Assembly: GCA_045119215.1 (NCBI GenBank)
Contig: JBGVDD010000229.1
Coordinates: forward strand, 1-64,000
Direction of reading: 5' to 3'
Source: RUG11237 sp045119215
Lineage (GTDB): Bacteria; Bacillota; Clostridia; Lachnospirales; Lachnospiraceae
Length of the DNA stretch: 64,000 nucleotides
Shown: positions 1 through 8,871 of the stretch, in pieces
Position numbering within the stretch: position 1 is the first letter of the stretch
How the letters are laid out: the number at the start of each line of letters is the position of its first letter
Made by a program: the position numbers and the translations under genes
Notes under the pieces: model-generated
What the model was told of the DNA's origin: nothing
What the model saw: the letters and a program-made list of their open reading frames with translations, nothing else
Databases searched by the model: none

Positions 1-662
1 CAACGCTAACTGAAGGAAGCGTTGTGATCCGTTCGCATGGAGTATCAAAAGATGTTTATGAATTGATTCAAAGACAGGGATTGGAAATCGTGGATGCCAC
101 TTGTCCTTTTGTAAAAAAGATACACAGAATTGTAGAAAAAGAAAGCAAAGAAGGCAGTCAGATTATCATTATCGGAAATGATTCGCATCCGGAAGTAGAG
201 GGAATTAAAGGGTGGTGCGAGAAACCGGCCATTGTGGTTGAATCCAAAGAACAGGCCGCATTGGTTAAGCTACCTCAAAATCAAAAAATATGCATTGTAT
301 CGCAAACGACATTTAATTACAAGAAATTTCAAGAATTGGTTGAAATTATTTGTAAAAAAGGTTATGATATAAATGTTGTAAAAACGATATGTAACGCAAC
401 GGAAGAGAGACAAACCGAGGCAGCAGAGGTTGCCCGTAAAGTCAATACCATGATAGTGATAGGCGGTACTCATAGTTCCAACTCACGTAAATTATATGAA
501 ATTTGCAAAGCGGAATGTGAGAACACTTTTTTTATACAGACTCTGAAAGACTTACAATCAGAGTTGACCGTGCCGGTTGGTCCGGTAGGAATTACCGCAG
601 GGGCGTCCACCCCAAACAATATAATTGAGGAGGTTCAAAATTATGTCAGAATTATCTTTTGA
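1..662 (+). CDS. ispH: 4-hydroxy-3-methylbut-2-enyl diphosphate reductase (IspH), 5'-truncated by window edge
   Basis: The reading frame is open from base 3, so the gene begins before the window. IspH is a [4Fe-4S] enzyme that makes IPP and DMAPP in the last step of the MEP isoprenoid pathway. Family landmarks in order: RSHGV, the cluster Cys in DATCPFVKK, the His/Glu active-site motif HPEVEG, the SQTT motif, the Cys in TICNATEERQ, and THSSNSRKL. The N-terminal part with the first cluster Cys is missing. The 3' end overlaps the next gene by 20 bases in another frame. In many Clostridia IspH and ribosomal protein S1 form one polypeptide; here they are separate. The family call is secure. Confidence 0.95.
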   Translation, partial: TLTEGSVVIRSHGVSKDVYELIQRQGLEIVDATCPFVKKIHRIVEKESKEGSQIIIIGNDSHPEVEGIKGWCEKPAIVVESKEQAALVKLPQNQKICIVSQTTFNYKKFQELVEIICKKGYDINVVKTICNATEERQTEAAEVARKVNTMIVIGGTHSSNSRKLYEICKAECENTFFIQTLKDLQSELTVPVGPVGITAGASTPNNIIEEVQNYVRIIF

Positions 663-1728
663 ACAAATGCTGGAACAATCATTAAAAACAATCAGAAACG
701 GAGAGGTTATAGAGGGTACTGTCATCGATGTTAAACCGGATGTTGCTGTATTAAATATCGGTTATAAATCAGATGGTGTTCTTACCAGAAATGAATATAC
801 AAATGAAGCCAATTTTGATCTGACAACAGCTTTAAAAGTCGATGACAAAATTGACGTTAAAGTTATCAAAGTAAACGATGGAGAGGGACAGGTTCTTTTA
901 TCTTATAAGAGACTTGCGCTTGAAAAAGGATACAAGAGAATTCAGGATGCTTTTGAAAATAAAGAAGTATTAAAAGCAAAAGTTGCACAGGTACTTGATG
1001 GTGGATTAAGTGTTGTCGTTGATGAAGCCAGAATTTTTATTCCCGCAAGTCTGGTTTCCAATGTGTATGAAAAAGACCTTGGCAAATATGCTGATCAGGA
1101 AATCGAATTTGTAATTACAGAGTACAATCCGAAGAGAAGAAGATTTATCGGTGACCGTAAACAGCTTTTAGTTGCAAAAAAGGCAGAAGAACAGAAAGCA
1201 TTATTTGAGAAAATCCATATCGGAGATATCGTTGACGGTGTCGTTAAAAATGTTACCGATTTTGGTGCATTTATCGATTTAGGTGGCGCAGATGGATTAC
1301 TTCACATTTCAGAAATGTCATGGGGAAGAGTTGAAAATCCAAAGAAAGTTTTCAAGGTTGGTGATACTGTAAAAGTATTAATCAAGGAGATTACTGGAGA
1401 GAAAATCGCATTATCAATGAAATTCCCAGAGGCAAATCCTTGGAACAATGCTGCTGAAAAGTATGCAGTTGGAAATGTTGTTAAGGGAAAAGTTGCAAGA
1501 ATGACAGATTTCGGTGCTTTTGTTGAGCTGGAAGCTGGAGTGGACGCTTTATTACACGTATCTCAGATTTCTAGAGCTCACGTTGAAAAACCTGCTGATT
1601 TCTTAAAGGTAGGACAGGAAGTGGAAGCTAAGATTGTTGATTTCAATGAAGCTGACAAGAAAATCAGCCTAAGCATGAAGGTTCTTGAACCAGAAGTAGC
1701 AGCAGAGGAAACAGCAACAGAAGAATAA
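643..1728 (+). CDS. rpsA: S1-domain RNA-binding protein (30S ribosomal protein S1 homologue)
   Basis: A 361-residue protein with four S1 (OB-fold) domains at about residues 16-90, 105-175, 190-262 and 275-350. The third and fourth carry the classical core (VTDFGAFIDLGG with LLHISEMSW; MTDFGAFVELEAG with LLHVSQIS). The second is more divergent. ATG 643 is chosen because GAGGAGG lies at 627-633; an in-frame TTG at 625 has no such site. Four domains, rather than the six of E. coli S1, is the usual low-GC form. It binds mRNA and may assist translation initiation. The tail is acidic (EETATEE). It overlaps ispH by 20 bp and is followed by a terminator, so the two genes are presumably co-transcribed. 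Confidence 0.93.
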   Translation: MSELSFEQMLEQSLKTIRNGEVIEGTVIDVKPDVAVLNIGYKSDGVLTRNEYTNEANFDLTTALKVDDKIDVKVIKVNDGEGQVLLSYKRLALEKGYKRIQDAFENKEVLKAKVAQVLDGGLSVVVDEARIFIPASLVSNVYEKDLGKYADQEIEFVITEYNPKRRRFIGDRKQLLVAKKAEEQKALFEKIHIGDIVDGVVKNVTDFGAFIDLGGADGLLHISEMSWGRVENPKKVFKVGDTVKVLIKEITGEKIALSMKFPEANPWNNAAEKYAVGNVVKGKVARMTDFGAFVELEAGVDALLHVSQISRAHVEKPADFLKVGQEVEAKIVDFNEADKKISLSMKVLEPEVAAEETATEE

Positions 1729-1747
1729 TTAGTTGTGGAAACGCATG

Positions 1748-1786
1748 AAGTAGGGTCTGCCAGGAGTGGTTGACCTTACTTTTTTT
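1748..1786 (+). terminator. Intrinsic terminator of ispH-rpsA
   Basis: AAGTAGGGTC (1748-1757) pairs with GACCTTACTT (1772-1781) with one G-U pair, followed by a run of T to 1786. It lies 20 bases behind the S1 stop codon. Confidence 0.8.
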
Positions 1787-1803
1787 GGAAGGGGGTAGCA
1801 GAT

Positions 1804-2583
1804 ATGGCAATGGATTATGAAGGTTTTAAGAAAAAGGTATATGAGCTGACAAAAATAGACTTGAGTCTATACAAAGAAAAACAGATGAAACGAAGAATTG
1901 ACACTTTGATAGCCAAGAATGATATTTCAGGTTATGAGGACTATGTGAAAGCAATTCAGAAGGATAAGGACTTATTTGAAGGTTTTGTAAATTATTTAAC
2001 CATCAATGTATCAGAATTTTATCGTAATCCGGAACAGTGGGAAATTTTGGATAAAGATGTATTTCCTACATTGATTCAAAGATATGGGAAGAACCTTAAA
2101 ATCTGGAGTGCTGCTTGTTCTACAGGTGATGAGCCGTATTCTTTGGTTATGGCTTTGTCTAGACATTTGCCACTGAATAATATCAAAATTATTGCCACAG
2201 ATATTGACAAACAGGTCATTGCAAAGGCAAAAATGGGATTGTACAATGAAAAAAGCATTGCAGCAGTTCCTAAGGATTTAAAAGAAAAATATTTCACAAA
2301 GGTGGGGGCATCCTACCAGATTTCAGATGCGGTTAAATCAAGGGTAGAGTTTAAGGAGCACAATTTATTAAAGGATTCTTATCCGTCAGACTGTAATTTG
2401 ATTGTATGCAGAAATGTAATGATTTATTTTACCGAAGAGGCAAAACAGGATATTTATAAAATGTTCAATGCTGCACTAAAGAGCAAGGGAATCTTGTTCA
2501 TCGGCAGCACAGAACAAATTATGAATTATAAAGAACTGAACTATGAACGCTATAAATCTTTCTTTTATCAAAGGGCGGATTAG
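1804..2583 (+). CDS. cheR: Chemotaxis protein methyltransferase CheR
   Basis: A 259-residue S-adenosylmethionine-dependent O-methyltransferase that methylates glutamates of chemoreceptors for adaptation. The N-terminal helical CheR domain covers about residues 5-75 and contains TINVSEFYRNPEQW. The SAM domain follows (about 90-255): IWSAACSTGDEPYS is motif I, IIATDID binds the SAM ribose, and LIVCRNVMIYF is the C-terminal family signature. The size is normal. A GGAAGGGGG ribosome site at 1787-1795 supports ATG 1804. It stands alone, with no other che gene adjacent, but a response regulator with a CheX-like partner lies at 16-17 kb. It implies a chemotactic, probably motile organism. Confidence 0.93.
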   Translation: MAMDYEGFKKKVYELTKIDLSLYKEKQMKRRIDTLIAKNDISGYEDYVKAIQKDKDLFEGFVNYLTINVSEFYRNPEQWEILDKDVFPTLIQRYGKNLKIWSAACSTGDEPYSLVMALSRHLPLNNIKIIATDIDKQVIAKAKMGLYNEKSIAAVPKDLKEKYFTKVGASYQISDAVKSRVEFKEHNLLKDSYPSDCNLIVCRNVMIYFTEEAKQDIYKMFNAALKSKGILFIGSTEQIMNYKELNYERYKSFFYQRAD

Positions 2584-2587
2584 GGGA

Positions 2588-3649
2588 TTAGCGCATTTGT
2601 ATCAGTGAAAAGATGTAAGTACATAGAAGGCTGGTATTCGTATTCTTTAGTTCTTCCAGACTAAAGTAGCAGACCTTATCCTTATATTCCAGGCGAAAGG
2701 CAGGAGAAAGGATTTCGTAGGGTTGCATTAGAAAACAGCCTTCTTTTTTGCTGTAACAGGTGCTTGCTTTTGCTTTTTGACGACAGTTTTTATCTATATA
2801 TTCTGCTACACTTTTATGGATTGCCATATCTTCAAAGGGGAGATAATAGTAGTTTTTGTAGTCAGAATAGAAATATTTTAAAGTTCCAGAATAAATGGGT
2901 ACTGAGACAAAAAGGTCTTCTCCTTCACTGTGTACAGAAAAAAAGTCACCTTGGTAATGAAAGGAAAATGGCAGGGGATAGGCAAGTTTCAGGGAGAATA
3001 AGACGCTGTCATTATTTATTTTCCAATCTTGATACTGTACTTGTTCAGCATGGAAATATTTTAGACTTAGTAATGCTGACAATTTTAACATTCCCTCTAA
3101 ATCTTCATGATTATGTAATAGAAGAATATCTAACAGTTCCTGTTTCGGCTCTTTTGCGTAAGAATGATAAACAGGGATTAATTCTCCGCCATTGTATTTG
3201 TCTTTTCGATGTATTGAAGAGAATTCTTCGATAGTTTTCTGCTTTAGGTTGGGAAGATTGAACAATTTTTTGTATGGAGCAATTAGTTTATAGATGTCGC
3301 ATTCCGTGAATCTGGAGAAATCTTCTTTTATTTCAAAAAATTTACATTTTCCTAAAAGATATGGAATATCAAAGCTATGACCATTAAAATGAATTAAAGT
3401 ATTAAAATTCTTGGAAAACTGAAAAAATGCATTTAAAATCTCAGTCTCTTCTCCCATATGGTTTGCAAAGAACTGTCGAATAAACGGAATGTTATCTTTA
3501 AAATACAGGCAACCAATCAAATAAATTTGAGAGTTTCTAAAAGCGAATCCAGTAGTCTCAATATCAAAGAACAAAATATCCTCTAACTGGTAAGTGTCAA
3601 GAAGCACCTTTGGAATGGTAATATCTGGTGCATCGTTAAATATATTCAT
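2588..3649 (-). CDS. YprB-like ribonuclease H-fold exonuclease
   Basis: A 353-residue protein. The N-terminal half has the DEDD exonuclease pattern of the YprB/RNase H-like family: LFFDIETTG (first acidic pair, about residue 28), FNGHSFDIPYL (second Asp region, about 93-103) and LLHNHEDLEGM (His-x4-Asp, about 176-186). The C-terminal 150 residues are poorly conserved and show no motif I recognise. It is transcribed against cheR, with only four bases between the stop codons. The substrate is unknown; a role in nucleic-acid processing or repair is inferred from the fold only. Confidence 0.78.
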   Translation of the reverse strand: MNIFNDAPDITIPKVLLDTYQLEDILFFDIETTGFAFRNSQIYLIGCLYFKDNIPFIRQFFANHMGEETEILNAFFQFSKNFNTLIHFNGHSFDIPYLLGKCKFFEIKEDFSRFTECDIYKLIAPYKKLFNLPNLKQKTIEEFSSIHRKDKYNGGELIPVYHSYAKEPKQELLDILLLHNHEDLEGMLKLSALLSLKYFHAEQVQYQDWKINNDSVLFSLKLAYPLPFSFHYQGDFFSVHSEGEDLFVSVPIYSGTLKYFYSDYKNYYYLPFEDMAIHKSVAEYIDKNCRQKAKASTCYSKKEGCFLMQPYEILSPAFRLEYKDKVCYFSLEELKNTNTSLLCTYIFSLIQMR

Positions 3650-3782
3650 AACGTTATCCTTTCTTTAAAAATCACATAATTATTTCCCTATATATATTTT
3701 ATCATCAATTAAGAAAAGAAAAAAGACAAAATAAAACTTGCGTCAAAACTGTAACAATTCTACAGAAAAACATAGAAATTTT

Positions 3783-3811
3783 TTGCATTTTTATAGACTT
3801 TTTATTAAAAT
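3783..3811 (+). promoter_or_regulatory. Candidate sigma-A promoter of the rnf operon
   Basis: TTGCAT at 3783-3788, a 17-base spacer and TAAAAT at 3806-3811, about 92 bases before rnfC in an AT-rich 253-base gap. No Rex-type palindrome was seen beside it. Confidence 0.45.
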
Positions 3812-3902
3812 AATAGTAAAATTTATGTGTATTTGTTTGTCGAATTGACACTAGAGGCTCAGAATAAGAGCAGAAGTAAAGATACAGAAAGAAGGTTAGA
3901 AT

Positions 3903-5219
3903 ATGGGCTTAGGAACGTTTAAGGGTGGTATTCATCCAAACGATGGAAAAAATTTATCCAAAGACAAACCAATCAAAGAAATATTACCGAAAGGGGATTT
4001 GGTCTATCCATTATCCCAACATATCGGGGCACCGGCGGTTCCCATTGTGGAGAAGGGACAGCGTGTGTTAGAGGGACAGAAAATAGCAGAAGCCCAAGGG
4101 TTTGTATCGGCGCCTATTTATGCGACAGTCTCAGGTACAGTAAAGGCTATTGAACCGAGAAGAGGTGTAGTGGGCAATAAGATTATGTCAATTGTTGTAG
4201 AAAATGATAATCTATATGAAACAATTCAGTATCCGGATTATGGACCCTATGAGAAATTGTCTAAGGATGAAATCCGAAAGATTATTCAAGAGGCTGGAAT
4301 TGTTGGAATGGGTGGAGCTGGTTTTCCCACTCATGTAAAACTTTCTCCCAAGGAACCGGAAAAGATTGATTATGTGATTGCCAATTGTGCAGAGTGTGAG
4401 CCTTACCTCACCTCTGATTATCGAAGAATGTTAGAGGAACCGGAAAAGCTGGTAGAAGGCTTGAAAATCATCCTAAGACTCTTTGATAATGCAAAGGGTA
4501 TTCTGGCAGTGGAGGATAACAAACGGGACTGTATAGAAATTCTGGAAAAGCTTACAGAAAGTGAAGAACGAATTACAGTAAAGGCTCTGAAGACAAAGTA
4601 TCCTCAGGGAGCAGAAAGGCAGTTGATTTATGCCTCTACCGGAAGACAGATCAACTCAAAGATGTTACCGGCAGACGCAGGCTGTGTAGTGAATAATGTA
4701 GATACTATTGTGGCAGTGTACCATGCAGTAGTAGAGGGAAAACCCTTAATGAATCGTATAGTTACTGTAACAGGAAATGCAATAAAAAATCCAAGAAATT
4801 TTATTGTAAGAGTGGGAACTAATTATGCAGAATTAATAGAAGAGGCCGGAGGATTTAAAAAAGAACCGGCTAAGATTGTTTCAGGCGGACCAATGATGGG
4901 ATTTGCCATTTTTGAACTGGATTTGCCAGTCACAAAGACAAGTTCAGCACTTTTGTGTATGACAAAGGATGAGGTGGCAAAATATGAACCCACCAACTGT
5001 ATTAACTGTGGTAAATGTGTGGATGTATGTCCTGGAAGAATTGTACCATCAAGAGTGGCAGATTATGCGGAACATCATGATACAGAAAAGTTCCAGAAAG
5101 CAAACGGAATGGAATGTTGTGAATGTGGATGCTGCAGCTTTATCTGCCCGGCAAAGAGACCTTTGACACAGTCCATTAAGTCTATGAGAAAGATGGTTTT
5201 GGCAAGTAGAAAAAAGTAA
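3903..5219 (+). CDS. rnfC: Rnf complex subunit RnfC (NADH-binding, two 4Fe-4S clusters)
   Basis: A 438-residue peripheral subunit of the Rnf complex, which oxidises reduced ferredoxin, reduces NAD+ and pumps Na+ or H+. The N-terminal lipoyl-like region (about 30-105) precedes a Nuo51-type flavin/NADH domain with GIVGMGGAGFPTHVK (about 135-150) and NCAECEPYLTSD. Two ferredoxin motifs lie near the C-terminus: CINCGKCVDVCP and CCECGCCSFICP. It lacks the long Ala/Lys-rich tail of proteobacterial RnfC, as is normal for Firmicutes. It is first in the order rnfCDGEAB, the usual Clostridia arrangement. Confidence 0.96.
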   Translation: MGLGTFKGGIHPNDGKNLSKDKPIKEILPKGDLVYPLSQHIGAPAVPIVEKGQRVLEGQKIAEAQGFVSAPIYATVSGTVKAIEPRRGVVGNKIMSIVVENDNLYETIQYPDYGPYEKLSKDEIRKIIQEAGIVGMGGAGFPTHVKLSPKEPEKIDYVIANCAECEPYLTSDYRRMLEEPEKLVEGLKIILRLFDNAKGILAVEDNKRDCIEILEKLTESEERITVKALKTKYPQGAERQLIYASTGRQINSKMLPADAGCVVNNVDTIVAVYHAVVEGKPLMNRIVTVTGNAIKNPRNFIVRVGTNYAELIEEAGGFKKEPAKIVSGGPMMGFAIFELDLPVTKTSSALLCMTKDEVAKYEPTNCINCGKCVDVCPGRIVPSRVADYAEHHDTEKFQKANGMECCECGCCSFICPAKRPLTQSIKSMRKMVLASRKK

Positions 5220-5256
5220 GCCATGAACGATAGAAAAATATAAAGAGGTGATTTTT

Positions 5257-6195
5257 GTGAGTGAATTAAAACATGTATCGTCCTCACCGCATATCAGAAG
5301 TAAAATCACAACATCAAATATTATGTTGTTGGTGATTTTTGCGTTGATGCCAGCTACCTTGTTCGGTATCTGGAATTTCGGTATCAGTGCACTGATGAAT
5401 GTTGTGGTATGTGTGGGGGTTTCTGTAGGAGCAGAGTTTATTTATGAAAAACTCATGCACAAAAAGGTAACAGTCAGTGATTATTCCGCAGCCCTGACAG
5501 GACTTTTGCTTGCATTGAATTTGCCACCTAATGCAACCTGGTGGATGAGTGCTATTGGAAGTGTGTTTGCAATTATCGTAGTGAAACAGTTGTTCGGTGG
5601 TTTGGGACAAAACTTTATGAATCCGGCATTGGCAGCACGATGTTTCCTTTTGATTGCTTTTACCGGAAGAATGACGGATTTTACATACGATGGTGTGTCT
5701 ACAGCCACACCACTGGCGTTGCTAAAGAGTGGAGAATCTGTGAATATCCTTGATATGGTTATTGGTAGAACTGCAGGTACCATTGGAGAAACCAGTGCAA
5801 TGTTATTACTGGCAGGAGCAGCAGTTTTGGTGGTTTTAGGCGTGATAGATTTGCGGATTCCGGCAAGTTATATTATTTCTTTTGTGGTATTTATTGTGAT
5901 TTTCGGTGGACATGGGTTTGATGTGAATTATATTGTAGCCCATCTTTCTGGTGGTGGTTTAATGTTAGGGGCATTCTTTATGGCCACGGACTATGTAACT
6001 TCTCCTATTACCTCAAAGGGGCAGATTGTATATGGAATCATGTTAGGAATCCTTACGGGGATTTTCCGTCTGTTTGGCGGCTCAGCAGAAGGTGTGTCTT
6101 ATGCGATTATCTTCTGTAATCTTTTGGTTCCGTTAATTGAGAGAGTTACCATGCCAAAGCCTTTTGGACCAGACGAGAAGGAGGTGCAGGCATAA
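5257..6195 (+). CDS. rnfD: Rnf complex subunit RnfD (membrane, covalent FMN)
   Basis: A 312-residue integral membrane subunit with about nine to ten hydrophobic segments. The covalent flavin site is the Thr in GVSTATPLALL (about residues 145-155 of this start). ApbE-type enzymes attach FMN to such a Thr in D-x-[ST]-[GA]-A-T contexts. GTG 5257 is preferred over an in-frame GTG at 5248 because AGAGGTG at 5244-5250 lies six bases before it; the upstream start falls inside that ribosome site. The stop codon shares one base with the rnfG start (TAATG), indicating translational coupling. Confidence 0.95.
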   Translation: MSELKHVSSSPHIRSKITTSNIMLLVIFALMPATLFGIWNFGISALMNVVVCVGVSVGAEFIYEKLMHKKVTVSDYSAALTGLLLALNLPPNATWWMSAIGSVFAIIVVKQLFGGLGQNFMNPALAARCFLLIAFTGRMTDFTYDGVSTATPLALLKSGESVNILDMVIGRTAGTIGETSAMLLLAGAAVLVVLGVIDLRIPASYIISFVVFIVIFGGHGFDVNYIVAHLSGGGLMLGAFFMATDYVTSPITSKGQIVYGIMLGILTGIFRLFGGSAEGVSYAIIFCNLLVPLIERVTMPKPFGPDEKEVQA

Positions 6196-6803
6196 TGAAC
6201 AAGATTGTAAAAGATGCCTTGGTGCTTACTGCAATCACCTTGATTTCCGGTGGATTGTTGGGAAGTGTCTATGAAATTACCAAAGAGCCTATTGCAAGGC
6301 AGGAGGAACTTGCAAAGCAGGAGGCATATAAAACAGTACTGCCCAAGGCGGACAGTTTTAAAGAGGTTGCCATAAAAGGGGATGCAGGAGTGAAAATCCC
6401 GGCTAAAGCAGGATATACTGCTCAGGAAATTACTGGAGTGGCCAAGGGACTTGACAAGGAAGGAAAACCGGTAGGATTTGTATATACGGTTGTTACCAGT
6501 GAAGGTTATGGTGGAGACATTACCTTTACTATGGGAATTACCAGTGACGGAACTGTCCAGGGTATTGAAATGTTATCTATCAGTGAAACCGCTGGCCTTG
6601 GAATGAAGGCGGCGGAAGAAGATTTCAAGTCTCAGTATGCAAACAAAAAGGTGGAGAAATTTCAATATACCAAGACAGGAGCAGTGGAGGACAATGAAAT
6701 TGATGCAATCAGTGGTGCTACCATTACCACCAACGCAGTTACCAACGGTGTAAATGCAGGACTTGCTTATTTTGCAGAAGAAGGAGGAATGGGAAATGAA
6801 TAA
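6195..6803 (+). CDS. rnfG: Rnf complex subunit RnfG (FMN-binding)
   Basis: A 202-residue subunit with one N-terminal membrane helix (about residues 8-28) and an extracytoplasmic FMN-binding domain. The flavinylation motif is DAISGATITTNAV, in which the last Thr of SGAT[IT]T receives FMN. GYGGDITFTMGI and SETAGLGMKA are typical of the family. It passes electrons between RnfB/C and RnfD. It starts one base inside the rnfD stop and ends eight bases inside rnfE. Confidence 0.95.
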   Translation: MNKIVKDALVLTAITLISGGLLGSVYEITKEPIARQEELAKQEAYKTVLPKADSFKEVAIKGDAGVKIPAKAGYTAQEITGVAKGLDKEGKPVGFVYTVVTSEGYGGDITFTMGITSDGTVQGIEMLSISETAGLGMKAAEEDFKSQYANKKVEKFQYTKTGAVEDNEIDAISGATITTNAVTNGVNAGLAYFAEEGGMGNE

Positions 6804-7479
6804 GTGTATGGAACGTTTATTTAATGGACTGGTGAAAGAGAATCCTACCTTTGTACTTATGTTGGGAATGTGTCCCACCCTGGCGGTAACTACTTCTGCA
6901 ATGAATGGTTTGGGAATGGGTCTTACCACCACGGTAGTTTTGATTATGTCAAATTTGATTATTTCTTTGCTACGAAAAGTGATTCCGGATAAAGTGCGTA
7001 TTCCGGCGTATATTGTTATTATTGCCAGCTTCGTAACTTTAGTGGAACTTTTGCTTGAAGGTTTCATTCCGGCATTGTATTCTGCACTTGGAATTTATAT
7101 TCCATTGATTGTAGTAAACTGTATTATTCTGGGACGTGCAGAGTCCTATGCTTCTAAAAATGGACCTTTATCATCAGCTTTTGACGGTATTGGAATGGGA
7201 CTTGGATTTACCGTGGGTCTTACCAGTATTGGTATGGTGAGAGAAATTCTTGGCGTAGGACAAATTTTTGGAATTCAGATATTACCATCTTCCTATGAGG
7301 GAATGACAATCTTTATCCTGGCTCCGGGAGCCTTCTTTGTCCTTGCAGCCCTGACTGCATTACAGAATAAAGTGCGAAACAACAAAGGAAAACCAAAGGT
7401 GGCAGGATGTTCAGAAGGCTGTGGTTCATGCCAGAACACAAGCTGTCTTGGAAAACAGCAGGAAAAGGAGGCAAAGTAA
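6796..7479 (+). CDS. rnfE: Rnf complex subunit RnfE (membrane) with Cys-rich tail
   Basis: A 227-residue membrane subunit related to RnfA and NqrD, with about six hydrophobic segments and the conserved NPTFVLMLGMCPTLAVTT, whose buried Cys contributes to a membrane Fe-S centre shared with RnfA. ATG 6796 is chosen for the AAGGAGGAAT ribosome site at 6781-6790; it overlaps the end of rnfG by eight bases. The unusual part is the last 25 residues, a soluble tail with four Cys (GCSEGCGSCQNTSCLG), absent from classical proteobacterial RnfE as I recall it. Confidence 0.94.
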   Translation: MNKCMERLFNGLVKENPTFVLMLGMCPTLAVTTSAMNGLGMGLTTTVVLIMSNLIISLLRKVIPDKVRIPAYIVIIASFVTLVELLLEGFIPALYSALGIYIPLIVVNCIILGRAESYASKNGPLSSAFDGIGMGLGFTVGLTSIGMVREILGVGQIFGIQILPSSYEGMTIFILAPGAFFVLAALTALQNKVRNNKGKPKVAGCSEGCGSCQNTSCLGKQQEKEAK

Positions 7480-8055
7480 ATGAAAGAATTAATTATCATT
7501 GCTATAGGTGCAGCGTTGGTAAATAACGTAGTTTTAAGTCAGTTCTTAGGTCTTTGTCCGTTCCTTGGTGTATCGAAAAAGATTGACACAGCAGCAGGTA
7601 TGGGTGGTGCAATTATCTTTGTTATCACATTATCCTCTGCTATTACCAGTCTGATATATACCTTTATTTTGGAAAAGACAAATCTTACCTATTTAAGAAC
7701 CATTGTATTTATTCTTGTAATCGCAGCATTGGTGCAGTTTGTGGAAATGTTCCTGAAGAAATCCATGCCGGCATTGTATCAGTCTTTGGGTGTGTTCTTG
7801 CCTTTGATTACAACAAACTGTGCGGTGTTAGGTGTAGCAATTACAAATGTACAGAAAGAATATAATCTTTTGGAAAGTGTAGTAAATGGATTTGCCACTG
7901 CGGTTGGATTTACCATTGCCATTGTAATCTTGGCGGGCTTAAGAGAGCGTATGGAATACAATGATGTACCGGAATCCTTCCAGGGAATGCCAATTGTCTT
8001 GATTACATCAGGTCTTATGGCTATTGCATTCTTTGGTTTTTCAGGTTTGATTTAG
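7480..8055 (+). CDS. rnfA: Rnf complex subunit RnfA (membrane)
   Basis: A 191-residue membrane subunit with about six helices. NNVVLSQFLGLCPFLGVSKK holds the conserved Cys, which pairs with that of RnfE around a membrane-embedded Fe-S cluster, and PLITTNCAVLGVAI is the second family signature. The length is typical. A strong AAAAGGAGG site precedes ATG 7480, which directly follows the rnfE stop. Confidence 0.96.
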   Translation: MKELIIIAIGAALVNNVVLSQFLGLCPFLGVSKKIDTAAGMGGAIIFVITLSSAITSLIYTFILEKTNLTYLRTIVFILVIAALVQFVEMFLKKSMPALYQSLGVFLPLITTNCAVLGVAITNVQKEYNLLESVVNGFATAVGFTIAIVILAGLRERMEYNDVPESFQGMPIVLITSGLMAIAFFGFSGLI

Positions 8056-8068
8056 GGAGGAAAAGGAT

Positions 8069-8860
8069 ATGAATATTACAGGAATCTTAATTGCGGCAGT
8101 AGTTGTTGCGGTCATTGGACTTGTACTTGGACTTTTCCTTGGTGTGGCAGGAGAAAAATTTAAAGTAGAAGTGGATGAAAAAGAAATTGCCGTTCGCGCT
8201 GAGCTTCCCGGCAACAACTGTGGTGGTTGTGGCTATGCTGGTTGTGATGGATTGGCAGCAGCAATCGCAAAAGGGGCGGCAGAGGTAAATGCCTGTCCGG
8301 TAGGCGGAGAAGAATGCGCAAAGAAAATTGGTGCTATCATGGGGGTGGCTGCTGGAGAGGGAAAACCTATGGTGGCTTTCGTAAAGTGCGCAGGTGACTG
8401 TGAAAAAGCGAAAGTAGACTATGAATATTACGGTGTAAAAGACTGTAGTATGGTAGAGTTTGTTCCTAACGGTGGACCCAAAAGCTGTAACTATGGATGT
8501 TTAGGATATGGAAACTGTGTGAAGGCCTGTCCTTTTGATGCAATTCATGTTATAGATGGAATTGCAAGGGTGAATAGTGAAAAATGTAAGGCTTGTAAGA
8601 AGTGTATTGCAGCCTGTCCAAAGCATTTGATTGAATTGGTGCCAAAGGATGCAAAACATTTGGTTCAGTGTAATTCAAAGGATCGGGGGCCAGATGTTAT
8701 GAAGGCTTGTTCTGTTGGATGTATAGGATGTAAATTGTGTGAAAAGCAGTGTGAAGTGGGCGCCATTACAGTGGAAGACAACATTGCTCACATTGACCCT
8801 GAAAAATGTACAAACTGTGGCAAGTGTGCCCAAAAGTGTCCAAAGAAAATCATTAGTTAG
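8069..8860 (+). CDS. rnfB: Rnf complex subunit RnfB (ferredoxin-accepting, multiple 4Fe-4S)
   Basis: A 263-residue subunit that accepts electrons from reduced ferredoxin. One N-terminal membrane helix (about 5-28) is followed by the 4Fe-4S domain CGGCGYAGCDGLA...NACPVGG (about 50-80). Four ferredoxin-type Cys clusters come next: CNYGCLGYGNCVKACP, CKACKKCIAACP, CIGCKLCEKQC and CTNCGKCAQKCP. This is the longer Clostridia form with extra clusters. It is the last rnf gene; apbE follows after 11 bases. Confidence 0.96.
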   Translation: MNITGILIAAVVVAVIGLVLGLFLGVAGEKFKVEVDEKEIAVRAELPGNNCGGCGYAGCDGLAAAIAKGAAEVNACPVGGEECAKKIGAIMGVAAGEGKPMVAFVKCAGDCEKAKVDYEYYGVKDCSMVEFVPNGGPKSCNYGCLGYGNCVKACPFDAIHVIDGIARVNSEKCKACKKCIAACPKHLIELVPKDAKHLVQCNSKDRGPDVMKACSVGCIGCKLCEKQCEVGAITVEDNIAHIDPEKCTNCGKCAQKCPKKIIS

Positions 8861-8871
8861 GTAAACAGAGA

